Shown one piece after another: positions 34,622 to 47,245 of a stretch of 64,000 nt of DNA (within the stretch, counting starts at the first letter, position 1; every line of letters starts with the position of its first letter). The notes below the pieces were generated by a model. It did not search any database. It saw nothing but the letters and a program-made list of their open reading frames with translations, and was not told the origin of the DNA. Source of the stretch: Sorghum bicolor. Taxonomy: Eukaryota; Streptophyta; Magnoliopsida; Poales; Poaceae. The stretch is from positions 12,826,501 to 12,890,500 of the forward strand of contig NC_012870.2 in NCBI RefSeq assembly GCF_000003195.3. The letters are read 5' to 3'. The position numbers and the translations under genes are program-made.

Positions 34622-34960
34622 ACACCAACGGAAAAAGAACTTTTCCAAAAACAAATAGGAGGGACTAGCCACACCCCCACATTATATAAAATGGCAAACA
34701 TACCTTATCAAAGGCGCGCACTAATTTTTATAAATAACGTTGTGGCTTTTTCAAGTAACTGCAAATCAATTATCGTTTCATGCCCCTCATCCATTCTGGC
34801 GTTTCCTCCTATACGGGCTCAACAGACACTTTTTCCTTTAAGTCCGCCGAATCTAAGCGTTGTCGTTACATGAAAAAACTGAATTTCACACCAAATGCAT
34901 TAAAATATACTTTCCATGCAGTGTTTTTCACTTATTGCCATCAGATAAAACCCGATGGAG
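34622..34960. repeat. Dispersed repeat unit, copy C (no ndhB part)
   Basis: Matches the 3' part of copies A and B (ACCAACGGAAAAAGAACTT, ATGGCAAACATACCTTATCA, TTTTTCCTTTAAGTCCGCCG) but is more diverged and lacks the plastid segment. It may be an ancestor-like form without the capture, or a truncated copy. Confidence 0.7.
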
Positions 34961-35235
34961 ACTTGAAAATGAATTATTTGAGTAATATCTAGGCAGCCCC
35001 GTTTCCCCCTTAAAAATGATCGGAGAACTTTTACCGTTCTAATGATGAAAAGATGATTAGTTTTGAGAACAAAAAAAATCTTTGGTTCTACTTACTATAT
35101 CATATCAATATTTTGCTTTGCACAATAATGCCCTCTAAGTCTTATTAAGTGATAATTTAGAAATTTAGAAAATATAGTTTCAATTTTTTGCAAATAATAT
35201 CTACCTCTATATTACCTCACAGATATTTCTCAATA

Positions 35236-35939
35236 CACAAATGTATAACTCCTCAGGAATTTTAGTTGCGCTTATATTTATCACAGTAGGACTTGGGTTC
35301 AAGCTTTCCCCAGCCCCTTTTCATCAATGGACTCCTAACGTCTATGAAGGAGTGTGGTTCATTCGACCAAATTCCTACCTCTATCTGAGGAGTTTAGGTT
35401 TTGCAAAACTCCATAGACATGTAGAAAAGAAATGCTATCCCCTCATTGGTGACTTATAGTTCCCATATGTGACTAAACCGATGGAAAAGAACTTCTGCAA
35501 AATAAATCAGAGGACTAGCCGTTAGCTGCCCCACGTTATATAAAATGGCAAACATACCTTATCAAAGGTGGAAACTTATATTTTATAAATACGTCGTGGC
35601 TTTTTTAAGTGGCCGTAAATCAATTGTCGTTTCACGCCTCTCATCCGTTTCGATACACGACGTTTCCGCCAATACAGGCCTAACGGGCACTTTTTCCTTT
35701 AAATTCGCCGAATCTAGGCGTTGTCGTGATATGGAAAAAAACTGAATTTCGCGCCGAATGCATAAAAAATATACTTCCCTTGCAGTCTTTTCTCTCTCCT
35801 TGCTCCGGGCTGCAAACTGTGTGTCCATGACCAGCAGGATGAACAAAATCTGCTCCCAGCTGTATATCCTTATTGCAGCTATCCATCCACTCTAATAATA
35901 AAAACCAGCCGGGCCAAGACATGTGATGTGTACCAGTGC
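35236..35939. repeat. Dispersed repeat unit, copy B (with ndhB fragment)
   Basis: Second full copy of the unit at 32338-33064. Its ndhB part is better preserved and the noncoding part is slightly shortened (small deletions near 35790). It ends about 220 bp before the MYB TATA box. Confidence 0.75.
35241..35459 (+). pseudogene. ndhB: Plastid ndhB fragment in nuclear repeat, copy B
   Basis: The first 30 codons ([20 protein letters not shown], then [12 protein letters not shown]) match plastid NDH-1 subunit 2, part of the membrane arm of the thylakoid NDH complex. The frame degrades after VYEG. Only ~70 codons of a ~510-codon protein are present, without plastid context, so this is a nuclear plastid-DNA insertion (NUPT) and not a gene. 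Confidence 0.8.
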
Positions 35940-36160
35940 TGACAGGAGGGGCCCATCCCGGTGCTCCGGACTGCGCCTCCCACGTTGCGCGCATAGGCTA
36001 GGCTAGACTCGGTGATGTGGAGTGGTGACAAGGAGCCACCTCACTTCCCCCTGTCCTCTACCGCACGAATATTAAGGGAGAGTTGGAAGGTCACCCGCAG
36101 CCATGGCCGCTGACCGTTGGATGCGCCGGAGATGGACGGCAGCGGCGGCGCGGGCCCGGC

Positions 36161-36168
36161 TATATATC
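36161..36168 (+). promoter_or_regulatory. TATA box of MYB gene
   Basis: TATATATC at the end of a GC-rich stretch, about 180 bp upstream of the ATG at 36342. It places transcription start near 36190. This argues against the longer in-frame start at 36117, which would lie upstream of the transcript. Confidence 0.65.
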
Positions 36169-36341
36169 GTGCACACCCCGGATCGGAAAGGCCCACTCCT
36201 CACTTGCAAGCCCGGCGTGGCCCTTTCTTCTCCCTGCTGCGTGCTGCTTCCCCCCCTTCTCTCCCCAGCAGAGAAATTCTAGCTGGGGGCGCCGGCCTCT
36301 GCAATTCCCCTTGTTCACCAGGCAAGCCGCGGCCGGCGGGA

Positions 36342-38503
36342 ATGGACTCCGGGAGCTCGGTGCGTTTCGGCCACCAGGACGTGGCGGCTGCAGGCGGCGT
36401 GCACCCAGGTAACGGCGCTCACCCGGCGCTCCCTGGCGCGGGCATGACGATGCCCGCCGGCATGGCCTCGCTCCTGGTCGGCCGCCTCGGCATGCAGGCG
36501 CCGCCCGGCGTGGTTCTGCCCGGAGGAGCCCTGACATCCGCCGGGTACGGCGGCATCATGTCCAGCGCTCTGCGCGCCGCCTGGAGCGGGGCTCAGCAGA
36601 AGCAGCCGCCGCAGCCCCAGCAAGCGGTCGGCGGCTACAGGGCGCACCAGCACAAGGGCCCCTGGACTGAGGCCGAGGACGTGTGAGTGCTCCCTGATCA
36701 CTTCTTCCGATTTGGCTTCTTTTTGGTTCGATTCGATGCAAAAAAGTGTTGATGCTGAACTTGCTTTGTGCTGCTGCCTCGCCTGCTGGATCCGTGCTCG
36801 CTCGCTCGCTCGATGCAGAATCCTGAGGGAGATGGTGATGAAGCACGGCGACCGGAAGTGGGCGGTGATAGCGCAGTCCCTCCCCGGGCGCGTGGGCAAG
36901 CAGTGCCGGGAGAGGTGGACCAACCACCTGCGCCCCGACCTCAAGGTGCGTATTCTTTTCCTGGATCGAACGATCGATCCATCGATTTGTCGTCTCGTTC
37001 GATTTCTTGGATGGATAGATCTTGATGCGTGGAAGCTTGAATTCGATCGATCGATCTGTGTGAAGTAGTAGTAGTAGTGTGTTAAGCTTTTGGTTTTTGG
37101 GGGAACGCTATCCCCTCGCTCTCCCCCACACATGATCCGCGAGGAGGGGAATTTCCTTTGCCTTTAATTTCTACGTATAAATCCTGCTAAATTTTGGTCT
37201 AGATTCGAAAGTGGGCATTAACTCGGTAAGAAATTAGTGGGAGCACTACATCTTTGCAGGTGTTTTTACTCTGGCCACTAACTGTGGCAAATTCTTCATC
37301 AAAGCCACGAATTGATTGCTGCGTACAGCTAGAATCGATCTTTTAGTTTCTTATCTGTGGTTATGCGTACGTATGCCAAGTTTGATGTATGGATGTTCTG
37401 AGTTCGTGACCACTGAACACCGATCGATGTGCATTTCTGATGTTGCAAAGCCAAAAATCGATTAACCTTTGCTTGTGCTTTGTTTCGATCTTTTGAGTTG
37501 TCGTATATGCACCGCTTGCTTGTTTGTTTCTGTGAATGCATACGCTAACACTGATGGATCCATCGATCCATCTCTTTCTCTGTCGACTTGTTGCAACAAT
37601 TAACAGAAGACCCTGTGGACCGAGGAGGACGACATGGCGCTGATCAAGGCGCACAAGCGCTGCGGCAACCACTGGTCGACCATCGCCACTTTCCTGCCCG
37701 GGCGCTCGGAGAACGCCGTGAAGAACCACTGGAACGCCACCAAGCGAAGCCTCAAGGCCAAGCGCCGCCTCAAGAAGAAGAACAACGCGCAGCAGGTGCC
37801 TCCCGGCCAGTGGTCCGTCCTCGAGGAGTACATCCGCAGCGTGTACCCTGACCTCGCCGACGGCGCCGCCCCGACCCCGCCGCCGGAGGAGGACTCATCC
37901 CCTCCGTCGTCCTACAACAACCTTGGGTCCTACTCGTACGGCGGAGAGGTGATCAGCAGCCCACAATCCTCTGCTGCCGCCGCCGCTGCTGCTGCTGCCG
38001 CCGTCGCCGCCGCCGCGGCACCGCCCGGCGCCGCCTTCGACCAGCTGACTGCGATGGGGCTGTACCTGGGCGCGTCGTCGTCGTCCGCGCCGCCGTCGGC
38101 CAACCTGGGCGCGATGAACATGAACTCCGACGCCGTGGCGCCGTTCCTGCAGCTGGACCTCAACACCTACTACGGCGCGCCGACGATGCAGCTCATGCCT
38201 CCCATGGGGCCGCACATGATGGAGCATGACCACCACCACCAACAGGCTGCTGCTTCCTACGCCGCCGCCGCCGCGGCCAACCTGATCACCTACCCCTTCG
38301 TCGACAACATGATGTGGCAGTCGCCGTTCGCCGTCCACCATACCAGCGCCGCCTACGGCGGCGGCGACGCATCTGGTGCCGGCCCCAGCAATGCAGCAGG
38401 CGCCGCCGTTCCGGACGACGTCGACGTCGTTCAGATGGCCTCCAGGGAATTCCTGACTCCGTCGGAGGACGAGGTCACTCTCGACCTGGCCAGGTTCCAT
38501 TGA
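36342..38503 (+). CDS. R2R3-MYB factor, MYB98/MYB64/MYB119 type (454 aa)
   Basis: DNA-binding transcription factor, nuclear. Exons 36342-36682, 36819-36945 and 37607-38503 join in frame. R2 (about 105-156) begins [10 protein letters not shown] and contains [18 protein letters not shown]3 (about 157-206) contains the three spaced aromatic positions and [14 protein letters not shown]. The KQCRERW and NHWNATKR signatures, a basic tail ([10 protein letters not shown]) and a downstream [10 protein letters not shown] motif are typical of the clade with Arabidopsis MYB98, MYB64, MYB119, MYB115 and MYB118. Those act in female gametophyte and embryo programmes. The N-terminal ~100 residues are Gly/Ala/Pro-rich. 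The C-terminal region has a long Ala tract (about 279-298), a His run and an acidic end ([15 protein letters not shown]) that could activate transcription. Exact orthology is not settled. Confidence 0.9.
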
Positions 38504-39356
38504 ACACAGCGCAGCATCATCAGCTAGCTCGTCAAAAGGGCGTGCCAGTTTGTTTACTGCCGTCGTCGTCGTCGTTCCTTTGTTGTATCTTTACATGTTG
38601 TACTAGAATTTTAATTCCCCAGAGAGAAACCGTTTTTCGTGTAATTCCCGTTCAATAATTTGGACCTCCCATGGATCGGACCATGTTTGTACTGTTTCAA
38701 TTCCTAAGCTTAATTCGAAATTTGCTTCTGTATTAATATTAGACTCTTTGCTTGATTTCGAAATCGATCGGTCACTCGTATATATGATTGTGGATATGCA
38801 CTAGGTAGTTTTTACTCCTTCATCGACCCTCATTTTCCTGGCAATCGCCATGCATGATCTAGAGCTTGTACTACGATTGAAGAGAGGTAGCGAGGACGAC
38901 GGACGCCGGTCACGCCGCCGCAGGCATCAGTCAACTCTAGTCGTCGTCATCTTGCATGCAGGCATGCACAGTGCCATGCACGGTCCGCGCGCGCGGTTAG
39001 AGAGATGGCGTCCGGCCGGCGGTGTCTTTTTGTTGTGTGGCGCGGGCGGCCGGTACGCATGCTATCTGCAAGATCGACGTCGACCATGCATCCTTGGCAC
39101 GCAGTTCGTTCGATGGTGCTGATTATGTTCAGTAGAAACTCCATTAGTGGCGTCTAGTGGTGCGGCGGAGTCATTTACGTGCCTGCCAAAACATCCATCA
39201 TTGCCATATTTGCATCCACGTCCAAGAAAGCCTTGGTATTTGGATCTTCTACCCAGCACGCTCTCTCTCTTGTGAGTCATGGTAGTACCGTGTGCTCCTC
39301 CTATTGTTATTTGTTAGGCTTTTTACATGTTTCTGCGCTGGCTTTTACGTTTAATC

Positions 39357-41260
39357 GCCCTGAATTTAGGGGCCTCTTTTTCTGCATGTTAGAAAGCAAG
39401 TCTTTTATACGTGAAGACGAGCCTGGATCGGCTGCTGTATTCTGGTTGTGTATTTGTTTTTTGCTTGTCTTATTACAAGCGTGTCCTACGTACACATCCA
39501 CCTTTTCAATTCATGAGTTCGGAGAGGGGTAGGACGTGTCTCGACCTCTCCTATGGACCAAGGCTCCTAGTGAAACATGTTCAGTGTGGCCTTATAGCAT
39601 GACGGTTTATATGCCAATAAATCCTGCCAAAATAAGATCACTACTTGGGGGGCCATGCCGCCATGGTTAGTAATTAGACATTTTAGTGAGAGCCACTATG
39701 GCAGTAGCACAATTGTCTTCTTGTTAATTATAATAATTTTTTTGCTCTCTCTACGAAAACGAGTAAAGCATGAGATCGAGGACGGATTGGCATCACAAAT
39801 CACTAGTGCCGAACAATTAGTGATGATAACTAATTCTCTACTGGGAGAAACTTGCCTTTTTTGCCTCTCATGGATGGCCTTTTGCTTTTAGTATCGCGTT
39901 TTTGAACTATCATGTGTTGTGAACCTTGTGAATGCTAGAGTGAGTGTGAATCTTCTTTTGTAATAATAAGCTTTGTCCTCATTTGTAAGGATGAAGTCAG
40001 GTTTTATTGCCCTGAATTCGGGGGCTTTCTACATGTTAGAAAGCAGCTTTTTATACAAGAAGATGAGCCTCAGATGTTGTTGTGTTCTGGTTGTCTACTT
40101 GTTTTCGCTTGTCTTACAAGGGTGTCCTACACAGTGCACATCCACCTTTTCATTTCATGAATTTGGAGGGGGTAGGACGCATCTTGGCTTCTCCTATGGG
40201 CCAAGGCTCCTAGTGAAACATGTTGGGTGTGGTGTTAGCTTGACAGTTTATATGCTAATAAATCATGCCAAATAAGATCACTGCTCAGCGGCCATGGTCA
40301 GTAATTAGACGTTTTAATGAGAGCCACTGTGGGTAGGGGCACAATTGTCTTCTTGTTAATTATACTAATATTTTTCCCTCTCTACAAAGATGAGCAAGGC
40401 ATGAGATTGAGGATGGATTGGCATCACAAATCACTAGTGCCGAACAATTAGTGATGACAGCTAATCCTCTACAAGGGGAAACTTGCCTTTTCGCCTCTCA
40501 TGGATGGCCTTTCACTTTTAGGATTTGTGTTTCATGTGTTATGAACCTTGTGAACAATAGAGTGAGTGTGAATCTTCTGTTGTAATAAGCATTGTCTAAC
40601 TCCTCATTTGTACGGATGAAGTCGGGTTTTGTTGCCCTGAATTTAGGGTCTTTCTACATGTTAGAAAGCAACTTTTATGCAAGAAGACGAGCCTCAACTA
40701 CTGTTGGGTTCTGGTTGTCTACTTGTTTTCGTTTGTCTTACAAGTGTGTCCTACACAGTACATATCCATCTTTTCATTTCAGAAGTTCGAACGGGGTAGA
40801 ACGTGTCTTGGCTTTTCCTATGGCCCAAGGCTCCTAGTAAAAACATGTTTAGCTTAGCCTTAGCGTGACAGTTTATATGGAAATAAATCATGCCAAAATA
40901 TATAGATCACTACTTGGGGAGCCATGGCTATTAATTAGACATTTTAGTGATTTAGCCACTGTGGGCAGTGGCACAATTGTATTCTTGTTAATTCTAAAGA
41001 TTTTTTTTGCTCTCTTAGTGGAAATGAGTAAAGCATGAGATCAAGGATGGATTGGCATCATAAATCACTAGCACCGAATAATTAGTGATGACAGCTAATT
41101 CTCAACTGGAGAAACTTGCCTTTTTGCCTCTCATGGATGGTCTTTCTCTTTTGGGATCATGTTTTTCAACTTTCATGTGTGTGAGCCTCATGAATGGTAG
41201 AGTGTGAATCTTCGTTTGTAATAAGAATGCTATGGTTCCTCATCATTTGTGAGGATGAAG
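39357..41260. repeat. Tandem array of three ~0.63-kb units
   Basis: A long unit recurs head-to-tail. The marker GCCCTGAATT(T/C) occurs at 39357, 40009 and 40634. The marker GGATGAAG ends at 39996, 40621 and 41260, giving periods of about 652, 625 and 639 bp. Each unit also carries CTCCTAGTGAAACATGTT-like, ATTGGCATCACAAATCACTA and GCCTCTCATGGATGG segments. Units differ by scattered substitutions and short indels. No coding frame is conserved across units. Confidence 0.88.
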
Positions 41261-42473
41261 ACAAATATTCTTTTTTTATTATCTAAAAAATAGGTGATAC
41301 CATTTCTATGGACTAAGAGTCCTCCAGCGAGTTCACCTCAAAATGATATTTCCATCTACACATAGCAATAGTTTTCCATTTATCTAAGATGATGTTGTTC
41401 CCATGACACAAAGATAACTAGTGCAAATTTGTTCAATTTCAAGTCCAAAGTTTTGGATGAGTGTGCAAAATAGTCGGTAGAAGTTTTTGACATGTTAGTA
41501 GAGAGATTCAATTTATGAAATAGGAAATTGAATAACTTGTTAATGGGAAGTTTGGAAAATAAATGAAAAAATATGGGTGAAGGAAGAATAAAAAGTACCA
41601 TGCATTGTTTCCAACCTTACATGGCATTTTGTGCTCTGCATTGTTGACACGTGTTTGCCATATTGAAGGTCCTCTTCTTAGTTGCCACAAATAGTACTAA
41701 CCTAGAAAGCATATATGGCCTTAGAAACTACACATTATCATGCTAAAAGAAGAGAGAGAATTGAAAAAGTTTGGTTGTCACTCCACATGGTTTGGCTCAT
41801 GATGCCAATGCGATAAGACACTAGGAGAAAAAGGAAGTGCTTACATAGGTTCTAACTAAAGAAAGAAATACTACATGTTCCACCTTTGAAAAAACCCTAA
41901 AAACTCAATGAAGAGAAGTCGAGTTCCAAGTGCAAGGATGACACCTTATGTAAAGGTAGTGATGTCTAACCCTATATGAAGGTAGTGACGTCCAGGAGGA
42001 TCATTGACTGTTCAAATGTCGAGTGAGAAGACAACAAACAACTCCCACAAGAGCAGAAGCAATAGTCAGTGGGTTCATCAATGAGCATAGACAACGACGA
42101 TAGAGTTCGGATGCATTTTTCAAACCCATGTGGAGGAGATTGTACCCAAAGTTAACATCTATGGCCACCAATTTTGGCATGGAGATTGAGCGAGACCAAC
42201 TTAGGGCCCATAAATAAGTCATGGTTGGTGGCATCATTGATGTCCGTGTGGTACCTAGAGTTTATTCCCCTTGCTTTTGATCTATTAACCCCTCAAGGCA
42301 CATGATATCCACTCAAATCTAACACAAACCAATCCTAGCTAGCATGGTGAATGCACGAGGCTCCCAATTTGGGTTTCAATGATTGATAAACACATGGATA
42401 TGTGTGTTGGCAATTCTTAGTGTAATCACCAAAGGTAGACACAAAGCCTAGTCCTCGGCAGCGGTACTAGAAA
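41261..42473 (-). mobile_element. Probable degraded internal region of Athila-like element
   Basis: Noncoding, AT-rich. Read on the minus strand it directly follows the LTR at 42474-44009. The junction (TTTCTAGTACCGCTGCCGAG) resembles the primer-site region commonly seen after Athila-type 5' LTRs. A short tandem repeat (GGTAGTGA..TC) lies at about 41945-41995. No gag frame survives. Assignment is tentative. Confidence 0.4.
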
Positions 42474-44009
42474 TGCTTGTAGATTATTCTTATGTCTATT
42501 GGAAATTCCACAAGCGCACAGAATATATCGATTGTAGCGCTTCACTTGGGAGTGCCAAGCATTGTATTTATTTCCATAGGGAAGCTATATATGGCTAAGA
42601 AATGACTCTGATGAACTTACTAAGAACAACATAATCTAGTATGGGTGATCTAAATAACTGATGAATTGGATAGGGGTTATAGACTAAGTAAACACCTAGC
42701 TATGACCAAATAGGAGACAACCTAGACGTAATAGGAGAGGTCCTAGAGTGTGTAAGCAATATTTCTACCTAGCTCAAGAATATCTAATCCAGCAATCAAG
42801 AATCCTAACTAGTACTTCGGACTGTACACGTCCTGAACTCACCAAAAGGTTGATCAGGCATGACACACAACGAGGTCTATGATTTAAAAACTAGCCCCAA
42901 TGTAGTGGAATACATAGGAAAACGGGGTTGTCACCACCTACCACTACCACATAACTATTCGAAGGGCTAGCCACAATCCAAGCTAACGTATAGTCTAAGC
43001 ACCATGCCTACACTATAAGATACTACTCTAATCCTGCGCAAGAATTAGAGGACCGGCTAGCGGCGAAGAACCTGTACTAGAAGTAAATAAGACAACTAAA
43101 CTATCTATAACTGAACTACTAGCACTCAAGCAGTAAGTATATTCACTCAATGCAATAAGTAAAGGCACTCAATGCACTAAAGTAAAATACTCAAAGTAAA
43201 TGCTGAAAGTAGAAATAAATAATGCAAGAGTACTTACAAAGAGGGAAATACAAGAGCTATACCAGAGGCTCCAGAAGACTCCTCTCTACAGCTCCGAACT
43301 CCACTCTTCACTCTCACTCTCACTACTAGTCTCACTAGAGAGTGGACTACACTACCACAAATGACTCAACTAGCTTTATCTCTATATTGGCTCCGTGAAT
43401 ATAGTCAAACTAGGGGGATATTTATAGGATAGAGGTGACGAGGGTGCTACTAAAGCTCTTGGCGTGAAGTGGAGTGGCAGGCGACAGGAATGTGTGGTGA
43501 GCGCCAGGATCCTATGGCGGGCGCCACCTCTCTTGAACCGACATAGCATCTGACAGCTCCAGATCATCCTTAGAGGTGGTTTGCTTCACAGGTAAGTCGG
43601 TTGACATGTGTTAGAATAATTTGTTGCATGTGGTGGAAGACCACAATACATGTGACACTTGTTCCCTGCCTTTGGATGAAACCGACTTCACTTCGACGTC
43701 CCAGATGTTGACACAGGTGACATGGGGTGCCAGAGGAGGTGGGGTGGCGCCCGCTAGGTGGGCCATGGCGGCCACCACCTGGACCTAGCGCCTGCCACCC
43801 TCCTAGACCCCAGTAGACCCACAGGTAGTGGACTGCCTCTTGGTGATCCAATTCTTGTACATTTTTTACATTTTCCCTGTATACAAATAAAACTCATGTA
43901 CAAGTGGAATTCCATTAGTTTAAACCAAATTCCCTATCATCTATGTCTCTTTTATCCATGAATTGATGTCTTGTTGATGGCTAAAATATGTATTTAGTGA
44001 GCATCAACA
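42474..44009 (-). mobile_element. Degraded LTR, Athila-like
   Basis: On the minus strand it would start TGTTGATGCTCACTAAATAC (44009) and end near CATAAGAATAATCTACAAGCA (42474), giving TG...CA ends. Near its end it carries CACAAGCGCACAG and GTAGCGCTTCAC, which parallel the better preserved LTR at 45361-46597 (CGCAAGCGCACGG, AGCACTTCACCCGG). No 5-bp target duplication detected, so it may be one end of a truncated element. Confidence 0.5.
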
Positions 44010-44417
44010 ATGTGGCTTATATTGTTTTGCAGGGTCAATGACAAAGAGTTAGTCACATTGCAGCCACTCGGTTTTTTCTTAGCCTCGTTGATTGGTTTTA
44101 GTGTATGTCTCAAGGATATTTACGAAGGCTAATAAGGGCACAACAGTGTTTAAATGCTGACTTGGTGTGAATTCAAGGGTACTTAGACTAAGTGTTAGAG
44201 CCTTTGTTTATTTTTGGTAATACTATTAAGAGTGGTTGAGATTAGTAACTTGATCAAAGTTGGAGTCAATAGCATTTTGATGCATATGTGAGAGTTACTT
44301 TGAGCAAAGTTAATCAAGAGTGGCAGGAATTAGACTTATAGAGCCATAATTGATTTACAAAGTGCACCATATCAGTCGATCAAGGTCATTAGATAATTTA
44401 GTGACAATGTGATATAT
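44010..44417. other. Unassigned, between LTR fragments
   Basis: AT-rich, no ORF or terminal repeat recognised. Either old flanking DNA or more of a degraded retroelement. Confidence 0.45.
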
Positions 44418-45360
44418 TGTAACACCTAAAATTTGCTTTCCAAATAATAGGAATTTATTTGAATTATTTAAGTATTTTTGTGAGCATTTAATGTAGTAAA
44501 TAAATAAATTTGGATGAAATTTAAAATTTAACATAGAGATAGAAACTTGTTTAAGCATTCATTCTGAAGCATATTTTATTTGGTATTGTTTGCTTTTGGT
44601 TTGAATTCTATTTAATTCAAATCCTGTTTGCAAAATTGGTTTGGAAAAGCTTTTGGAAAAGAAAAAAGGAAAGGGGAGGTCATCTCCCTGGAATCCAGCG
44701 CCCAGCCCAACTCCCCATCCCCGAGGCCCAGCTTCCCTCTTTCTCCTCGGCCCAGCAGCCAGGCCGGCCCGCGCGCCCCCCACTTTCCCTCCCTTCTCTC
44801 TGGCCGACATCCGGGCCCCGCCCCCTCTTTCACTGACAACCCGACCCCGCAGGGCAGCGCCCCAATCTTCTTCCCCGAGCCGTCACCGAGCGGGATTCGG
44901 CCAGGGAACAAATCCTACCTGGATTTTTCAGGATTTACGCGCTTGAGAGGCTACCCGAGCTCCTATAAAACATCTAGGTCGACCCCGCGTGTTTTTTCCC
45001 ATCTACGCGGCTTATCCGAGCCCTAGCCCTGAGCTTCATCGAGTTTGGAATCTCGCCGAACTTCTCCTCCGCGACCCGACCTCTCCGCTCGCTCTCGGCC
45101 CGAGATTTTCCACTAGGTGGGTTCGCCTCCTTCACCTCGATCTCTTGGTGTTTTTAGTTGGCTCCGAGGTGGCCTAAAACGCGCAAATGAGGAGCTCCGG
45201 CGAGCTCTGGCCCTCCGGCCATGGCGCCGCCGCGCCGGAGGCCAACTCCGGCGGCCGGTCCGCCGCCTGGCGCCCCGGTGTGGATCCTGAGCCGTTGGAT
45301 CAAGATCTAAGGGTCCAAAACAGATCATACCCCTTCGCAGCACTTTTTCATAAAGAGCCC
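44418..45360 (+). mobile_element. Partial Ty3/gypsy LTR interrupted by Athila-type element
   Basis: Begins TGTAACACCTAAAATTTGC, like grass gypsy LTRs of the same broad type as the intact element (whose LTR begins TGTAACATCCC). It has AT-rich then GC-rich U3 and a TATA box CTATAAAA (44963-44970), followed by an R/U5-like GC-rich stretch. It stops abruptly where the Athila-type LTR starts at 45361, suggesting it was the target of that insertion. Confidence 0.6.
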
Positions 45361-46597
45361 TGCTGATATTTGGGAACGCAATAAGGAATTGATCCGCAAG
45401 CGCACGGATATCGGTGAGCACTTCACCCGGGAAATTATCCAGAGTATCGTATTTATTTTTTTTTACCACTAGGAGAAAGAGTGCATCTGACTAACCGGTC
45501 TATTACTACTAACCCTTTAGGCACAAAGAATGTCTTTCGATGTGAGTGATAAATAGAGAAGACTGCAGCCGTAGTCTCCTTCTAACCTTGGTAAGGATGA
45601 TCCACTGTTCTAATGGGGAGGCTAACGGAATCTAGACACCACAAAGGATGTTCAACCCGCACCTATAAACCCTATCCTTCCTGCTAACGAGATATAGTCT
45701 GCAAAGGTAACTCGGAATTGTCACGTTCCTCACTACTACCACGGTCCAGCTAGTCAGGGAATATCTATGAGTACCCCAGCCTAAACACCACGTTTACGCC
45801 AGTAATGATTACTCTAAACTCTACGCGAAGAGATTAAAGTAAACTCATAAACCATAAGAACAATAAAACAATAACTTACTAGAATTTAGAAGTCGAAATA
45901 CTGAAGAATCCTAGGAGCAAGCTTCGGGTTAGGAGAACTTGATCCCGCAGGTACAAGCTTGGAGTAGACACCGACAGGTCGGGCTTCCTCCAATCTACAC
46001 CTCCACTCTATCTCTCTCAATCTAGTAGAAACTAGAAGATCTATTTCTACCTTACATTGGTTGCTAAGCCTAAAAAGAAATATTAATTAGAGAAGAGGTT
46101 TTCCTTCGAGGGCACCCCTCAGTCTCTATGATAATTTCTTCATGTCTTCTCCAGGGGCCAGGGGGGTCTCCTTATATAGTCCTCCTCCTCTATGTGTTTT
46201 TGGGTCGGTAGGCGAGGTGGTACTATGTTTTCCTTGATCCAATAGGTCGGTGGAACATTCCATGCGAAGAGAGTCCTGATTGGCATCCAGCAGGGGGCGG
46301 GCGCCCAGGTCACCAGGGCGGGCGCCCTGGGCGTGGCCCCTTTCGGCCTCCGTCTTCTTCCCGTGGCTTCTCGAGTCTTCTAGATGGTAGAAAATTGCAC
46401 GGTGCGTTGATATCTCTATGTAATCCCGACATGTGGGCCTTTCTTCCTTATTTCCTGATAACCCCCTGCAGAAATAGATAAACAACAAAACTCGTGGAAT
46501 TCTGTCAGATCAAACCCTAATTCTAGGTGTTGGTTGTATATTGGTCCTTTCCCTTGTTTATTTGATAATTAAAATTGATACTTAAGAACCGTCAACA
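45361..46597 (-). mobile_element. 3' LTR of the outer Athila-type element
   Basis: On the minus strand it starts TGTTGACGGTTCTTAAGT (46597) directly after a purine tract. It ends ...CAAATATCAGCA near 45361-45364. It carries GATCCGCAAGCGCACGGATA near its end. Its pol gene lies at 63496-64000, on the far side of the nested element. The left boundary is uncertain by a few bases, and the other LTR is outside the window. Confidence 0.7.
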
Positions 46598-46612
46598 AAT
46601 ACCCCCATACTT
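46598..46612 (-). promoter_or_regulatory. Polypurine tract of outer Athila-type element
   Basis: AAGTATGGGGGTATT read on the minus strand, immediately preceding the LTR start TGTTGACGG. This is the expected site for plus-strand DNA priming. Confidence 0.65.
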
Positions 46613-47245
46613 AGGCTTTTACTCGTCCTCGAGAAAAGGATGGTTAAGAACAATATCTGGGGTAAAACATTTTAAAGCATTCTTTATATTTGCAGGGTGT
46701 TAAAAATTCCACTGTGTACCATAGTCAGGGATGTTTATGGTTAAGAGTAAAGATCCTTTCTTCTCAATCCTGTCACTTGGAGTTTTTGTATATTTTTGAA
46801 AGAAAGTTAGCATACCTTTTTATCCTCATAGGTTCTCTCAGATTACTCATTATCTTTTATATATCTCACTGAGGTTGTTTTATTTTGCAAAATTTCTCAA
46901 GCATACTTACTTTGCATTTATTGCCTGATCAAAACGGGATCCGAGGAGGGGAATGTCATACTCTTAGATCAAAGACTTTGGAAATTAAAATCTTTGTCAA
47001 CTCTTGCTGGCATATTGCTTATTAGAGGGACCATGGGCTATCATTTTCTCTTTTTCTTTTTTTAAGTGGATACCGAGGTACCCCTAATTCTACTGCCGGA
47101 CACTTGTCCATTTTTTTTCTGCGAGGTTGTCGAACACTTGCTCCTTTTTATTTCCTCGAAATATCTCTATTTTTGCATAGCCCATGCCTCTAATGCAATA
47201 ATACTTCGGAAGAGCGAATCTTTCTGAATAAATGTCTTGATCTTA
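46613..47245 (-). mobile_element. Outer Athila-type element, 3' internal noncoding segment
   Basis: Noncoding internal DNA between the nested element and the 3' LTR. Continuity with 61822 onward is shown by the TCTTA target duplication (47241-47245 and 61817-61821). Short plus-strand ORFs are not credible. Confidence 0.65.

Noticed and set aside
36117..36341. Longer in-frame N-terminus for the MYB protein (ATG at 36117)
   Set aside because: The TATA box at 36161 lies downstream of that ATG, and the added residues show no MYB-family similarity. The ATG at 36342 is preferred.
37895..38500. 201-aa minus-strand ORF opposite MYB exon 3
   Set aside because: Shadow of GC-rich, Ala-coding DNA on the other strand; no domain.
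46126..46488. 120-aa minus-strand ORF in the Athila-type LTR
   Set aside because: Lies wholly within an LTR with no domain; LTRs are not expected to encode protein.
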